A stretch of DNA of 64,000 nt from Micavibrio sp. UBA7689 (lineage in GTDB: Bacteria > Pseudomonadota > Alphaproteobacteria > Micavibrionales > Micavibrionaceae), in the NCBI GenBank assembly GCA_002482805.1, contig DLGR01000034.1:103786-167785 (forward strand). The letters run 5' to 3'. The notes below the pieces were generated by a model. The model did no database searches, was not told the DNA's origin, and worked only from the letters and a program-made list of their open reading frames with translations. Shown here piece by piece: positions 1 through 8,447 of the stretch. Position 1 is the first letter of the stretch; each line of letters starts with the position of its first letter. Position numbers and translations under genes: made by a program.

Positions 1-529
1 GCGTGCCGCCTGTGGGTGCCGTTGGCGAAAATCTGGCGATTTTTTCCAAGGCACGATCAGTCAACTGCAATGGGATATCATAAAACGCGTTATCGTCTCT
101 GAGCCTGACTTGGCCGCCTATTACATTGAATATGGTTACATCGCTTGAGCTGTCGAAAACCTCTGAAAGTTCGCGAGTTTGAGCCCCACTAACACCTTTA
201 ACTTGGGTTTGAACGCGCGGATGTTCGCTCTTTTGGAAAAGATCCGGCCCTGTTATAACGACACTACGTCCATAGTCGTCGTTGGTCCGCAAACCGACAC
301 CGAGTTTACACATCTTGCTAACGATATCGGTTGTTAAATTGAGGTCTTCTCGTAAAAACTCTGGCTTAAGCGCGAACGCCGGTCCATCGCGCTCAAAATC
401 AATGTGGTTGCGCATTTTTTCGTAAGCGTCGACAGCTGCGGGATTGCCCCCGAAATCACCCATTAAACTGGTGGCAAAATCCAGAAATTCCTTTGACGTC
501 GGGTTCCAGCGATGCGGTGTAACTTTCAT
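1..529 (-). CDS. Unrecognised protein, cut by the left window edge
   Basis: An open frame reads leftwards from an ATG at 529 to the window edge without a stop, giving at least 176 residues. It starts MKVTPHRWNPTSKEF and continues through a charged, soluble-looking sequence with no signal peptide or membrane segment. I recognise no domain. The ATG is preceded by an AT-rich stretch (532-595) with only a weak GGG ribosome site. It lies downstream of motE on the same strand, about 65 bp away, so it may be the tail of the fliL-fliM operon or a separate gene. The frame is supported by its length and ordinary amino-acid composition. Confidence 0.6.
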   Translation of the reverse strand, partial: MKVTPHRWNPTSKEFLDFATSLMGDFGGNPAAVDAYEKMRNHIDFERDGPAFALKPEFLREDLNLTTDIVSKMCKLGVGLRTNDDYGRSVVITGPDLFQKSEHPRVQTQVKGVSGAQTRELSEVFDSSSDVTIFNVIGGQVRLRDDNAFYDIPLQLTDRALEKIARFSPTAPTGGT

Positions 530-595
530 ATAAATCCCCTAAATTTTACTCTAGGGCCATAATATCAAATATAGGGAATCTAGTGCAAATTAACC

Positions 596-1390
596 CTATT
601 GGGTCAACGGCAGTGCCGGAAGGTCGGGCAATTTGTTCTGTTCTGCCAACAAAATGGTCAGATTACGCGCCTTTTCAGGGTCCATGGCGGCCAGAATGGG
701 CGCGGTTTTACGCTCCGACATCTTGGTGACAACCTGTAATAAAACATCCATCTCCAGTGAATCAAAAATGCGGGCCGCATCTTTCGCCTTCATACCTTCG
801 TATATCTTCACAAGGCTGGTAATACGTTTATCTTCCTGCTCGGTTTGTGCTTTGAGCAAGGTTTCAATATCAGTCTTGATAGTGGTCAGTTCGGTATACT
901 TTTGTTCCAGTTCCGTTTGGGCGGCTTTCAGAAGCGCCTCGCGCATCACAAGTTCTTTTTCCTTGCTCTCGAGATCCTTCCTGCGTTTGGCGAGGTCGGA
1001 AAACATTTCCATCTTCACATCGGAATATTCATCGTCGAGGTCGTCGGACCCTTTCCATTCCTCTTCCTTCTTCGGCGCTACATTACCGAGCGACGGAGCT
1101 TCGATTTCAGGTTTACCGGGAAGAACGGTTTCCGTTGTGGCCGCGTCCTTTTTAGGGGCTGTAGGCGGCTCCGGCGGAGAATTGGAATCTTTTAACTGAT
1201 CGGCAGACGGCGGTTTTGGCGTATCGCTTTCACCCGCGGCGGTTTCGATAGAGGGGAGATATTCCACATTCGCCGATCCGCTGGATCGTTCATAAACCTT
1301 CGCCATCACCTGCGAAAACCGCACGCCGAAACAGATGGCGGCGACCACCATGAGTACGGGCAGAATGCGGAAACCTTTCAGGTAATTCAT
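596..1390 (-). CDS. motE: MotE-like flagellar motor chaperone (MgtE N-terminal-type domain)
   Basis: 264 residues. An N-terminal hydrophobic segment (about residues 10-27) anchors a secreted protein. A proline/acidic linker follows (about 50-110), then a coiled coil rich in E, K and L (about 125-190). The C-terminal 65 residues contain YEGMKAKDAARIFDSLE and MDPEKARNLT, the signature of the MgtE-N-like domain shared by MotE and FliG-type proteins. In rhizobia MotE is a periplasmic partner of the motor protein MotC; that role is known for the family and inferred here. It overlaps the DUF6468 gene by 4 bp, so it is last in the fliL-fliM-DUF6468-motE run. Confidence 0.75.
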   Translation of the reverse strand: MNYLKGFRILPVLMVVAAICFGVRFSQVMAKVYERSSGSANVEYLPSIETAAGESDTPKPPSADQLKDSNSPPEPPTAPKKDAATTETVLPGKPEIEAPSLGNVAPKKEEEWKGSDDLDDEYSDVKMEMFSDLAKRRKDLESKEKELVMREALLKAAQTELEQKYTELTTIKTDIETLLKAQTEQEDKRITSLVKIYEGMKAKDAARIFDSLEMDVLLQVVTKMSERKTAPILAAMDPEKARNLTILLAEQNKLPDLPALPLTQ

Positions 1391-1998
1391 TGGGCTCTCG
1401 CCTTGCGGTTGGGGTTTTGCAGAGCTTCGTACAATTCGCGCTCGGCTTGGCTTTGAAAACCGCCCTGTTCCTGTGCTTCGAATTCAGCTTCAAGTTCGGC
1501 GTCATCGTCCAACTCCTGAAACTCGCGGTCTTTGATCATAAATCCGCCGCCGCCCAGAACTTCTTTCAAATTCAATTCTTCTGAACCGATTTTGGATGCC
1601 ATTTGCAATGATGTTTGAGATGAAGAAGAACGGCTAACGCCACCACCTGCTTCAATTTTTTCTACAAGCTCACGATTACGGTCGGCAAGTTTTTCTAGAC
1701 GGTTCGCGAGATTGTCACCACTTTGCGACATAAATTTAAGTTCATCCGATAGTGCTTTGGCTTCATTGATAATTTCGTCCAATTCTTTACCTGCCGTGCG
1801 CGCGGCATTTTGCATGCCGGCGATGGCGCGTTCGGCCTTATCGATGTTGCCTGTCAGACGGTTTACGAGGCCTTCCATTTCGGTTCTGCTCTCTTTGAAA
1901 TTCTTCAAACTCATGGTCAGGCGGAAAGCGAGAAACACAGTCGCCGCTAACAAAACCAGAATGCTTATATCCATAAAAAACGCGAAATTGAAACTCAT
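1387..1998 (-). CDS. DUF6468-type flagellar protein
   Basis: 203 residues with one N-terminal transmembrane segment (about residues 8-26) followed by a long predicted coiled coil (about 30-120). A less ordered acidic, glutamine-rich C-terminus follows. The pattern and its place directly after fliM match the alphaproteobacterial DUF6468 family, found in flagellar operons and without an assigned biochemical role that I know of. The start is supported by a GGAG sequence about 7 bp upstream. The stop overlaps the motE start by 4 bp, suggesting coupled translation. Confidence 0.7.
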   Translation of the reverse strand: MSFNFAFFMDISILVLLAATVFLAFRLTMSLKNFKESRTEMEGLVNRLTGNIDKAERAIAGMQNAARTAGKELDEIINEAKALSDELKFMSQSGDNLANRLEKLADRNRELVEKIEAGGGVSRSSSSQTSLQMASKIGSEELNLKEVLGGGGFMIKDREFQELDDDAELEAEFEAQEQGGFQSQAERELYEALQNPNRKARAQ

Positions 1999-2021
1999 AG
2001 TGATACTCCGTCTTTATCTTT

Positions 2022-3122
2022 TTAATCGTCTTCAGGCGCTTTCGGCGTGATGTATTTTTCGATCCGCACGGCAATGCCGTCCTGTTTTTGTCCGACAGGA
2101 CCTTTGAACATCGGGAACTGGCCGCAACGCAATTCCAGCTCATCGGCGGGACGTGTATTAAACAAAACTTTAGTCCCCACCTTCCAGCTAAGCATTTCAC
2201 GCAGCGGCACGGCGATTTCACCAAGTACTGCCTGAAGCTGAATTTCCGTCTGGTACAATTCTTTGGTCAAGTGTGACTCCCAGATGGAGTCACGACCGAA
2301 TTTTTCCCCCATGAACATCTGCAAGAGAAGTTCGCGGATCGGTTCAAGCGTTGCGTATGGAATCACAATCTCGACACGCCCGCCTCTATCGCCCATATCA
2401 ACGCGTAAGCGTGCAAGAACGCAGGCATTGCCTGATTGTGAAATCGTGGCAAAACGCGGGTTGGTTTCCATGCGGTCGAGATTGAACGATACAGGAGAAA
2501 GCGGATCGAACGCGGAAGATAGATCCGACAAGGATACCTGCACCATACGCTCGACCAGTTTGGTTTCGATGGTAGTATATGGGCGGCCTTCGACGCGGAT
2601 CGCGGGTGTACCTTTACGACCACCGAGCAGAACATCGACGACAGAATAAATCAGAGCAGAGTCGGTCACCATCAAACCGTGGTTGTCCCATTCTTCAGCC
2701 TTGAACACCGAAAGCATAGCGGGCAACGGGATAGAGTTCATATAGTCGCCGAAGCGGACCGTGGATACGTTGTCCAAGGATACTTCCACGTTGTCGGACG
2801 TCAGGTTACGCAAAGATGTGGACATCAAACGCACCAGACGGTCGAACACGATGTCCAACATCGGAAGACGTTCGTAATTGACCATCGCGGAATTGATAAG
2901 GGCCATAACGCCCGAAGTTTCGGAGCCGCCGGCCAGATCGTCATCGAAACCGAGAAGAGAGTCGATTTCATCTTGGTTCAGAATGCGCGTCGCCGTATCA
3001 CCGCTCATTGCGGCGGCCATGTCATCACCGCCTGCGGCCGCACCTTCGGTCTCGGCGCCCCACTGGTCCGCCATAGCCTTTTCTTCGTCCGTCATATTGG
3101 CGGTTTCGGTTGTGTCGCTCAT
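2022..3122 (-). CDS. fliM: Flagellar motor switch protein FliM
   Basis: 366 residues. The N-terminus carries the CheY-P-binding type segment ILNQDEIDSLLGFDDD (about residues 47-62), preceded by an unusually long acidic/alanine-rich leader. The CheC-like middle domain follows (MLDIVFDRLVRLMSTSLRN onwards), then a C-terminal SpoA/FliN-like domain (about 285-360, with LGEIAVPLREMLSWKVGTKV). FliM sits in the cytoplasmic C-ring, binds FliG and FliN, and sets rotation direction. It lies between fliL (upstream) and the DUF6468 gene, the usual alphaproteobacterial order. Confidence 0.95.
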   Translation of the reverse strand: MSDTTETANMTDEEKAMADQWGAETEGAAAGGDDMAAAMSGDTATRILNQDEIDSLLGFDDDLAGGSETSGVMALINSAMVNYERLPMLDIVFDRLVRLMSTSLRNLTSDNVEVSLDNVSTVRFGDYMNSIPLPAMLSVFKAEEWDNHGLMVTDSALIYSVVDVLLGGRKGTPAIRVEGRPYTTIETKLVERMVQVSLSDLSSAFDPLSPVSFNLDRMETNPRFATISQSGNACVLARLRVDMGDRGGRVEIVIPYATLEPIRELLLQMFMGEKFGRDSIWESHLTKELYQTEIQLQAVLGEIAVPLREMLSWKVGTKVLFNTRPADELELRCGQFPMFKGPVGQKQDGIAVRIEKYITPKAPEDD

Positions 3123-3173
3123 ATCTTCAACTTCGCAAGAATCATGCCGAGATTTGGCCGTTTGGTTTCCATA

Positions 3174-3791
3174 CTATTGTATCAGGATTTCCTGAAAGAG
3201 GACATCCTGCACTTCTATGGGGTAAGCGGCTTGGTTCACGCGGGCCAAAAGCTCGATCTGCAGGCGGTAAATACCTGCCGAACCTCGTAAATCCTTTACC
3301 CGCAATTCGCGCAAATACGTTTGGAACTGGTCGATCACGCGGGGCATCACCTGCTCCACCGCCGCCATGTCCGCCGCGCTCTTGAACTCCAACTGCACGG
3401 CCAGGCGTAGATAGCGAGGCGTGCCGTCTTCGGAGTTCAGGTTCACGATCATATCGGGAATTTTCAAAAACTTCGCACCGGCAGGGCCGCAAACTTCTTT
3501 GCCGTCAGCGCCTTTCACGCATTCAGTCGCGGCTTCACCGTGCTCGCCAGCTGCGGCATGCTCCGCGCCTTCGGTCGCGGCCGGTGTCTTGCCGATAAAT
3601 TTATCGAGCATACCGGTGAAATATGCAGCCGCACCGCCACCGCCGATCAGCAGAACGGCAATCAAGGCAACGATGATAAGCATCTTCTTGCTTTTGCCGC
3701 CGCTTTCGCCCTCGCCGTCACCGGCCGGAGCTTCATCATCCAGCGATGCGTTTACCGGTTCTTTGTCGTCTTTTTTCGGTGGCTGGGCCAT
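3174..3791 (-). CDS. fliL: Flagellar basal body-associated protein FliL
   Basis: 205 residues. A charged cytoplasmic N-terminus (1-32) precedes one transmembrane segment (about 34-58, LIIVALIAVLLIGGGGAAAYF). The periplasmic FliL domain then follows, with MIVNLNSEDGTPRYLRLAVQLEF and the conserved ending VLFQEILIQ. An alanine/glutamate-rich linker with two cysteines (ECVKGADGKEVC) separates anchor and domain; such an insert is not usual and could form a disulfide. FliL surrounds the stator. It is the first gene of the leftward fliL-fliM-DUF6468-motE group and is divergent from flgF. Confidence 0.92.
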   Translation of the reverse strand: MAQPPKKDDKEPVNASLDDEAPAGDGEGESGGKSKKMLIIVALIAVLLIGGGGAAAYFTGMLDKFIGKTPAATEGAEHAAAGEHGEAATECVKGADGKEVCGPAGAKFLKIPDMIVNLNSEDGTPRYLRLAVQLEFKSAADMAAVEQVMPRVIDQFQTYLRELRVKDLRGSAGIYRLQIELLARVNQAAYPIEVQDVLFQEILIQ

Positions 3792-3826
3792 GGGGTCGCC
3801 TTTGGTGAATTTGGAACAGTCGGAAG

Positions 3827-3855
3827 ATTATAAATCAGATTAACACATTTCCAAC
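3827..3855 (-). promoter_or_regulatory. Candidate promoter of the fliL operon with one CtrA-type half-site
   Basis: On the minus strand a perfect TATAAT lies at 3832-3827, with a TTAA at 3843-3840 just upstream. TTGG lies 11 bp further on, in register with a CtrA box of type TTAA-N7-TTAA, but one half is degenerate. In Caulobacter fliL-fliM is CtrA-controlled, which makes this plausible; the box here is incomplete. Confidence 0.4.
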
Positions 3856-4021
3856 AGGCCGTTTGTGTTTTTCGCCCACAACCCTCTGCCCCGCAAGGCA
3901 AAAACGGCAGGCAAAAATTTCCCCCCGACTCGGATCCGCACTATCGAAATTACCTGAAGGAATGGCGCTATCGTGCTGTGGATAAATCCATAACGTCTTT
4001 TATTCCCTCGGTTTTCCGCTC

Positions 4022-4037
4022 TGGCACAACATTCGCA
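4022..4037 (+). promoter_or_regulatory. Sigma-54 (RpoN) promoter of flgF-flgG-flgA-flgH
   Basis: TGGCAC-N5-TCGCA has the GG at 4023-4024 and GC at 4035-4036, the exact -24/-12 spacing of sigma-54 promoters. The only departure is C for T in the -12 element. It lies 33 bp before the flgF start. FlbD, the matching enhancer-binding protein, is encoded at 25189. Confidence 0.8.
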
Positions 4038-4069
4038 ACGGTTTACGGGAATGAGGATGTGAAGAAACC

Positions 4070-4792
4070 ATGGAAAATTCACTCTACGTAGGTTTATCGG
4101 GCCAAGTGGCTCTCGAAGAAAAAATGGCCCTGATCGCCAATAACGTGGCGAATCTGAACACGCCCGGCTATCGCGGGCAGAACGCCGTTTTCAAGGAATT
4201 TATCTCCGATCAGCGCCGTATGAAAGAAGACGTGTCGCTGACTTACAGCTATGGACAATACCAGATCACCGACCCCGGCCCCATCAAATTGACGGGCAAC
4301 CCGCTGGACGTCGCGCTGGTCGGACCCGGTTTTATGGGCGTGCAGACACCCGATGGTGTTCAATATACCCGCGCCGGAAACTTCTCTCTTTCCTCCAAGG
4401 GAGAATTGATTACCTCGACGGGCATGCTGGTCGCGGATCAGGGCGGCGGAACCATAGCCATTCCTTCCGAAGCCAAATACGTCACGATCGATGAAAAAGG
4501 CGTGATTTCCACGGATCAAGGGGCGGTTTCGAATCTGATGATTGCGGAATTCGACGACTATCAAAAACTCGAACCCACGGGCAACGGCAACTACAAAACC
4601 GATCAAGCCGCGAAACCCGCAACCGAAACGCGCGCCCTACAAGGCAAGATCGAAGGCGCGAACGTTCAACCCGTTGTCGAAATGACACGCATGGTGGACG
4701 TATTGCGCGAATACCAAGCCGTACAACGCATGATGCAATCCGAACATGAACGCCAGCGCACCGTTATCCAGCGGCTCACGGGCAGAAGCTAA
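4070..4792 (+). CDS. flgF: Flagellar basal-body rod protein FlgF
   Basis: 240 residues. The N-terminal rod/hook motif is present (MALIANNVANLNTPGYRGQN, about residues 20-39), as is the C-terminal flagellar motif (VEMTRMVDVLREYQAVQRMMQ). The central part carries GNPLDVALVGPGFMGVQTPDG, typical of the FlgE/F/G family, and the length suits FlgF. It forms part of the proximal rod crossing the periplasm. GAGGA lies 12 bp before the ATG. flgG follows after 27 bp, so the two are co-transcribed. Confidence 0.93.
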   Translation: MENSLYVGLSGQVALEEKMALIANNVANLNTPGYRGQNAVFKEFISDQRRMKEDVSLTYSYGQYQITDPGPIKLTGNPLDVALVGPGFMGVQTPDGVQYTRAGNFSLSSKGELITSTGMLVADQGGGTIAIPSEAKYVTIDEKGVISTDQGAVSNLMIAEFDDYQKLEPTGNGNYKTDQAAKPATETRALQGKIEGANVQPVVEMTRMVDVLREYQAVQRMMQSEHERQRTVIQRLTGRS

Positions 4793-4819
4793 TTTTAGGT
4801 AAGAAGGAAGACTAAAACC

Positions 4820-5608
4820 ATGATGAGATCACTTGATATCGGCGCGACAGGAATGCTGGCACAGCAGCTGAATGTGGATGTTATATCGAACAACATCGCC
4901 AACTCGACGACAAGCGGCTTTAAACGCCAGCGCGCAGAGTTCCATGATTTGATCTATCAAAACAAGCAACGCCCCGGCGCCACCTCTTCCGATGCAGGCA
5001 CGACCGTGCCGACCGGTATGCAATTCGGTCTTGGCGTTTCCATTGGCTCCGTCTACCGCCTGCATGAACAAGGCACGATCAAAATGACGGAAAACCCACT
5101 CGATCTCGCCATCACGGGTGAAGGTTATTTCCAAATCGATTTGCCTTCGGGCGATACCGCCTATACGCGTTCGGGCGTGTTCCAGTTGAACGAAGACGGT
5201 GAAATAGTTACGGCGCAAGGTTACACGGTGCAGCCCGGCATCACCGTTCCCGACGATGCTATCGATGTCGTTGTCAACGGCAGCGGTGAGGTGCTGGTAA
5301 AACTGCCCAACACGGTTGCGATGCAAAACGTGGGTCAGCTTGAAATTTCCACTTTCGTGAACCCAGCCGGCCTCGAAGGTATCGGCGACACCCTCTTCTT
5401 GGAAACCGAAGCTTCGGGCGCCGCGACTGCAGGCGTACCGGACACGGAAAATTTCGGTGAAATCCGCCAAGGCGCATTGGAAAACTCCAACGTCAACATC
5501 GTGGAAGAAATCACCAACCTGATTTCCGCGCAGCGCGCCTATGAAATGAACTCGAACGTCATAACGACGTCCGATGAAATGCTTCAGACGGTTACACAGC
5601 TTAGGTAA
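4820..5608 (+). CDS. flgG: Flagellar distal rod protein FlgG
   Basis: 262 residues, the canonical FlgG length. It has the N-terminal motif DVISNNIANSTTSGFKRQRAEF (about residues 20-41), the central GYFQIDLPSGDTAYTRSGVF, and the C-terminal LENSNVNIVEEITNLISAQRAYEMNSNVI. The last segment is highly conserved among FlgG proteins. FlgG builds the distal rod. A clear AAGGAAG ribosome site lies before the ATG. It is second in the flgF-flgG-flgA-flgH operon, with flgA 25 bp downstream. Confidence 0.96.
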   Translation: MMRSLDIGATGMLAQQLNVDVISNNIANSTTSGFKRQRAEFHDLIYQNKQRPGATSSDAGTTVPTGMQFGLGVSIGSVYRLHEQGTIKMTENPLDLAITGEGYFQIDLPSGDTAYTRSGVFQLNEDGEIVTAQGYTVQPGITVPDDAIDVVVNGSGEVLVKLPNTVAMQNVGQLEISTFVNPAGLEGIGDTLFLETEASGAATAGVPDTENFGEIRQGALENSNVNIVEEITNLISAQRAYEMNSNVITTSDEMLQTVTQLR

Positions 5609-5633
5609 CCACTGAGATAAAAGGAGTACGATC

Positions 5634-6596
5634 ATGAGCAAACAAGTATTGATAGGATTGGATATCGCAGCGCGCATTATGCTGCTGATCTTTACTATCA
5701 CGTTTGGCATGATCGTCATTCTGATCGGATCGAAGGAAGCGCTCGCCGCTTCCCTTCGCCCGGACGTTGTTATCACGGGTGATTATATCAAGCTCGGCGA
5801 TATCTTCGATGGCACGGAAAACGCGGAATATGTTCTTGGCCCTGCGCCCGCGCCTGGCAAAGACATGGTTTTGAACGCACGCACGCTTTACAAAATCGCC
5901 AGCGCGCTCGATGTTGAATGGAAACCCGCCACCTCCGCAGAGCAAATCATTCTGCGCCGTGAAGCCGTTGTCATTCCGCAAGACGATATCACTTCCGCTT
6001 TGGAAGAAAAAATCCGCGATGATGTGAAGGAAAGCTTTTCTATTTCCTACATGACGAAACCTTCGGAAATGGTTATGCCTGCCGGCACGGATGAAGGCTT
6101 TGAAATCACGGCCTTCCATTATGATGTGCAAAAAGACACGTTTAATGCCTCAATCGTCGCCCCTTCCGCTGAAAACCCGATTAAACGCACCAATGTTTCG
6201 GGACGCGTCGAGCGTCTTGTTTCTGTTCCGGTTTTGAAGAATTCTTTGAAAAATGGCGATATCATCGGCGCTCTGGACATCGACTATATTGAACTGCCGA
6301 AAAACAAAATCGCTTCGGGAGTGGTGATGGAGGAATCAGATCTCGTCAATATGACACCGCGCCGCACGATGGCTTCGGGCAAACCCATTTCCTTAAATGA
6401 TCTGGAATCCCCAAAAATGGTCGATCGCGGCGACCTCATCACGCTCGTGTTCGATGATGGAGTCATGTACCTGACGACCAAAGGCAAAGCCTTGCAGGCA
6501 GGCGCCATGGGCGACACCGTGCGCGTATCCAATTCGGACAGCAATAAGAATTTACAAGGCGTCATCACGGGCCACCGTGAAGTGACGATCCGCTAA
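5634..6596 (+). CDS. flgA: Flagella basal body P-ring formation chaperone FlgA
   Basis: 320 residues. An N-terminal hydrophobic segment (about 8-36) acts as signal or anchor. The C-terminal SAF/FlgA region (about 195-320) includes VSVPVLKNSLKNGDII, RRTMASGKPI, VDRGDLITLVFDDGVMYLTTKGKALQAGAMGDTVRV and NLQGVITG. FlgA is a periplasmic chaperone for FlgI, which is encoded in the neighbouring operon at 9622. AAAGGAG precedes the ATG by 8 bp. It lies between flgG and flgH. Confidence 0.92.
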   Translation: MSKQVLIGLDIAARIMLLIFTITFGMIVILIGSKEALAASLRPDVVITGDYIKLGDIFDGTENAEYVLGPAPAPGKDMVLNARTLYKIASALDVEWKPATSAEQIILRREAVVIPQDDITSALEEKIRDDVKESFSISYMTKPSEMVMPAGTDEGFEITAFHYDVQKDTFNASIVAPSAENPIKRTNVSGRVERLVSVPVLKNSLKNGDIIGALDIDYIELPKNKIASGVVMEESDLVNMTPRRTMASGKPISLNDLESPKMVDRGDLITLVFDDGVMYLTTKGKALQAGAMGDTVRVSNSDSNKNLQGVITGHREVTIR

Positions 6597-6639
6597 ACCA
6601 CTTTTTGGAAAGCTTTTGGAAAGTAAGAGTAAGGGAGTA

Positions 6640-7401
6640 ATGAAAATGATTAAATCGAAACGCACATGGATGGTTATCGGGCTTGCCCTAGCCTCCACCG
6701 CGCTGACGGCTTGTTCTGCGGGTGAACGTCTGGCCGAAGTGGGCCGCGCGCCCGCCATGGCAGGAATCGAAAACCCCACAACGGACCCTAACTACCGCGC
6801 CGTGTCGATGCCGATGCCAGCACCTGAAATCGTCAGAAAAGAAAAGAACTCGCTCTGGGCATCCAACCGCCAGACCTTTTTCGAAGATCAGCGTGCGGAC
6901 AATATCGGGGACATCCTGACCGTTATGATCGACATCAAGGACAAAGCCGAACTGGACAATGAAACGGAACGCACACGCGAAGCAGACGAAGGTGCAGGGC
7001 TGAACGCCCTTCTCGGTTATGAAGCTTCACTCGCCGAAGTTTTGCCGGAAAACGTAAACAGCGGCGCACTCGTCGGCGCGACGTCTGAATCCGGTCATAA
7101 AGGTTCGGGCAAAATCGACCGCGAAGAAAAAATACAGATGAAACTTGCCGCCACGGTCACGCAGATATTGCCTAACGGCAATCTGGTTATCCAGGGCCGT
7201 CAGGAAGTGCGCGTCAATTTTGAAAAACGCATTCTTGAATTGGCAGGTGTGATCCGCCCCGAAGATATCGGCATCGACAACGCTATCTCCTATGACAAGG
7301 TCGCCGAGGCCCGCGTCTCATACGGCGGCAAAGGCCAGATCACCGACGTGCAGCAGCCACGCTACGGTCAACAAGTTTACGACGTCCTCTTCCCGTTCTA
7401 G
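6640..7401 (+). CDS. flgH: Flagellar L-ring lipoprotein FlgH
   Basis: 253 residues from the ATG at 6640. This start has AAGGGA just upstream and gives a compact lipoprotein signal peptide with lipobox LTAC, so Cys25 is the lipidated residue. An upstream TTG at 6616 or the ATG at 6646 are alternatives. The L-ring domain contains NRQTFFEDQRADNIGDILTVMIDI and ends LAGVIRPEDIGIDNAISYDKVAEARVSYGGKG. FlgH forms the outer-membrane ring. It is last in its operon and is followed by a strong terminator. Confidence 0.95.
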   Translation: MKMIKSKRTWMVIGLALASTALTACSAGERLAEVGRAPAMAGIENPTTDPNYRAVSMPMPAPEIVRKEKNSLWASNRQTFFEDQRADNIGDILTVMIDIKDKAELDNETERTREADEGAGLNALLGYEASLAEVLPENVNSGALVGATSESGHKGSGKIDREEKIQMKLAATVTQILPNGNLVIQGRQEVRVNFEKRILELAGVIRPEDIGIDNAISYDKVAEARVSYGGKGQITDVQQPRYGQQVYDVLFPF

Positions 7402-7470
7402 GGCTAGAAAGCTCTGCTTGAAAGGACTGGGATTGGGGCGGCGTAAAACCACCCTTACTCCAAAAGAAAA

Positions 7471-7497
7471 GTCGGCACAGGATGTGCCGGCTTTTTC
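7471..7497 (+). terminator. Intrinsic terminator of the flgFGAH operon
   Basis: GTCGGCACA (7471-7479) pairs with TGTGCCGGC (7483-7491) around a 3-nt loop, with one G-T pair, and is followed by a T-rich run. It lies 70 bp after the flgH stop and just before the convergent gene at 7500. Confidence 0.88.
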
Positions 7498-7499
7498 CT

Positions 7500-7808
7500 T
7501 TATTGTAATGTTGCAAGCGTGATGACGGCGGAGATATAAATCCCCCCCATGATTAGCGGGCCGTAGATCAGTTTCTTTGCAGGTTTGCCGCGCCACAATC
7601 TCCACTGTCCGTTGATAAGCGCAATGAAAGCGATGAATACGAAGAAAGAGCTCAGATAAGCGAGCGTCATAGATTCCACATCGAACCCGAAAATCTTGTA
7701 CGGCTTTTCATCGGACGGATAAGCAAAGAAAAAATAACCCGCCAGCACGACGACTAGGCCCAACAGCGAAGCCAGAAATCCCGCGATGGCAGTCAGTGCT
7801 TTCTTCAT
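7500..7808 (-). CDS. Small membrane protein of unknown function
   Basis: 102 residues from the ATG at 7808, chosen because AAAGGATG stands directly upstream. It has a hydrophobic N-terminus (about 4-28), a short polar stretch with YPSDEKPYKIFGFDVE, and three further hydrophobic segments (about 45-62, 75-90 and the C-terminus). An integral inner-membrane protein is likely. I recognise no family. It is separated from the upstream SRPBCC gene by a terminator, so it probably has its own promoter. Confidence 0.6.
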   Translation of the reverse strand: MKKALTAIAGFLASLLGLVVVLAGYFFFAYPSDEKPYKIFGFDVESMTLAYLSSFFVFIAFIALINGQWRLWRGKPAKKLIYGPLIMGGIYISAVITLATLQ

Positions 7809-7830
7809 GACACATCCTTTCAACAAAAAA

Positions 7831-7860
7831 AGCCTTTCATAGTGGTGAAAGGCTTTTTAA
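7831..7860 (-). terminator. Bidirectional-looking terminator after the SRPBCC gene
   Basis: AGCCTTTCA (7831-7839) pairs with TGAAAGGCT (7845-7853). There is a run of seven A on the left, which reads as seven T on the minus strand, and five T on the right. It lies 22 bp after the minus-strand stop at 7882. Confidence 0.82.
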
Positions 7861-7881
7861 ACTTTATGCGTGAACCGCGTT

Positions 7882-8427
7882 TTAGCCTTCGAGCTCGGTC
7901 TTCAGGTCTTTCAAACCTTTATCGAACACATGGTTCATGTAGGGCGTCATGAAAACGGTGAGCGCGCTGCAAGGCAATTGCTTCTCACCAGTAAAACCCC
8001 ACGTCACTTTGGTTTTGTTTTTCTCGCCTTCAACGGGCTCGGTTACGAACCATGTTTGCGATGTGCCTTCCATCGGGCGGGAAAAGCGCAATTCTGAATC
8101 AATGCGCTCGTTCTTTTTGATGGCTTTGATTTCCTGTTCGCCGGCGCCGAGGTCATCGTTGCCGTCCCATGTGGAAACAGCGCCGACGCGGGCATCGCCT
8201 TTGTATTTTATTTTGGCTTCAGGATCCATTTTCAGCCATGGGCTCCATTTCTCCTGATTTCTCATGCTCAGAAGATAATTGAAAACCTGAGCTTCGGATT
8301 TATCGATGACGATCGAGCGTTCAACCTTCATCGGAGGGCCGAAAATGCCAATGGCAACCAGAAGCACGATCAATGCTACGAGGCCTAAGATTACTTTCTT
8401 GGGTGTGCTCAAATTTTTAAGGCTCAT
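7882..8427 (-). CDS. Membrane-anchored SRPBCC (START-like) domain protein
   Basis: 181 residues. An N-terminal transmembrane segment (about 11-30) is followed by a polyketide-cyclase/START-type ligand-binding fold. It begins at VERSIVIDKSEAQVFNYLLSMRNQEKWSPW and ends with a long helix (VFDKGLKDLKTELEG). The ligand cannot be told from sequence. It follows the dksA-like gene by 20 bp on the same strand, so the two may be co-transcribed, and is closed by the terminator at 7831-7860. Confidence 0.75.
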   Translation of the reverse strand: MSLKNLSTPKKVILGLVALIVLLVAIGIFGPPMKVERSIVIDKSEAQVFNYLLSMRNQEKWSPWLKMDPEAKIKYKGDARVGAVSTWDGNDDLGAGEQEIKAIKKNERIDSELRFSRPMEGTSQTWFVTEPVEGEKNKTKVTWGFTGEKQLPCSALTVFMTPYMNHVFDKGLKDLKTELEG

Positions 8428-8447
8428 ATCTCTCTCCTTTGCCGCGA

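Noticed and set aside
4829..5776. A 315-codon minus-strand frame over flgG and flgA
   Set aside because: It is the reverse shadow of two well-conserved flagellar genes and has no recognisable domain.
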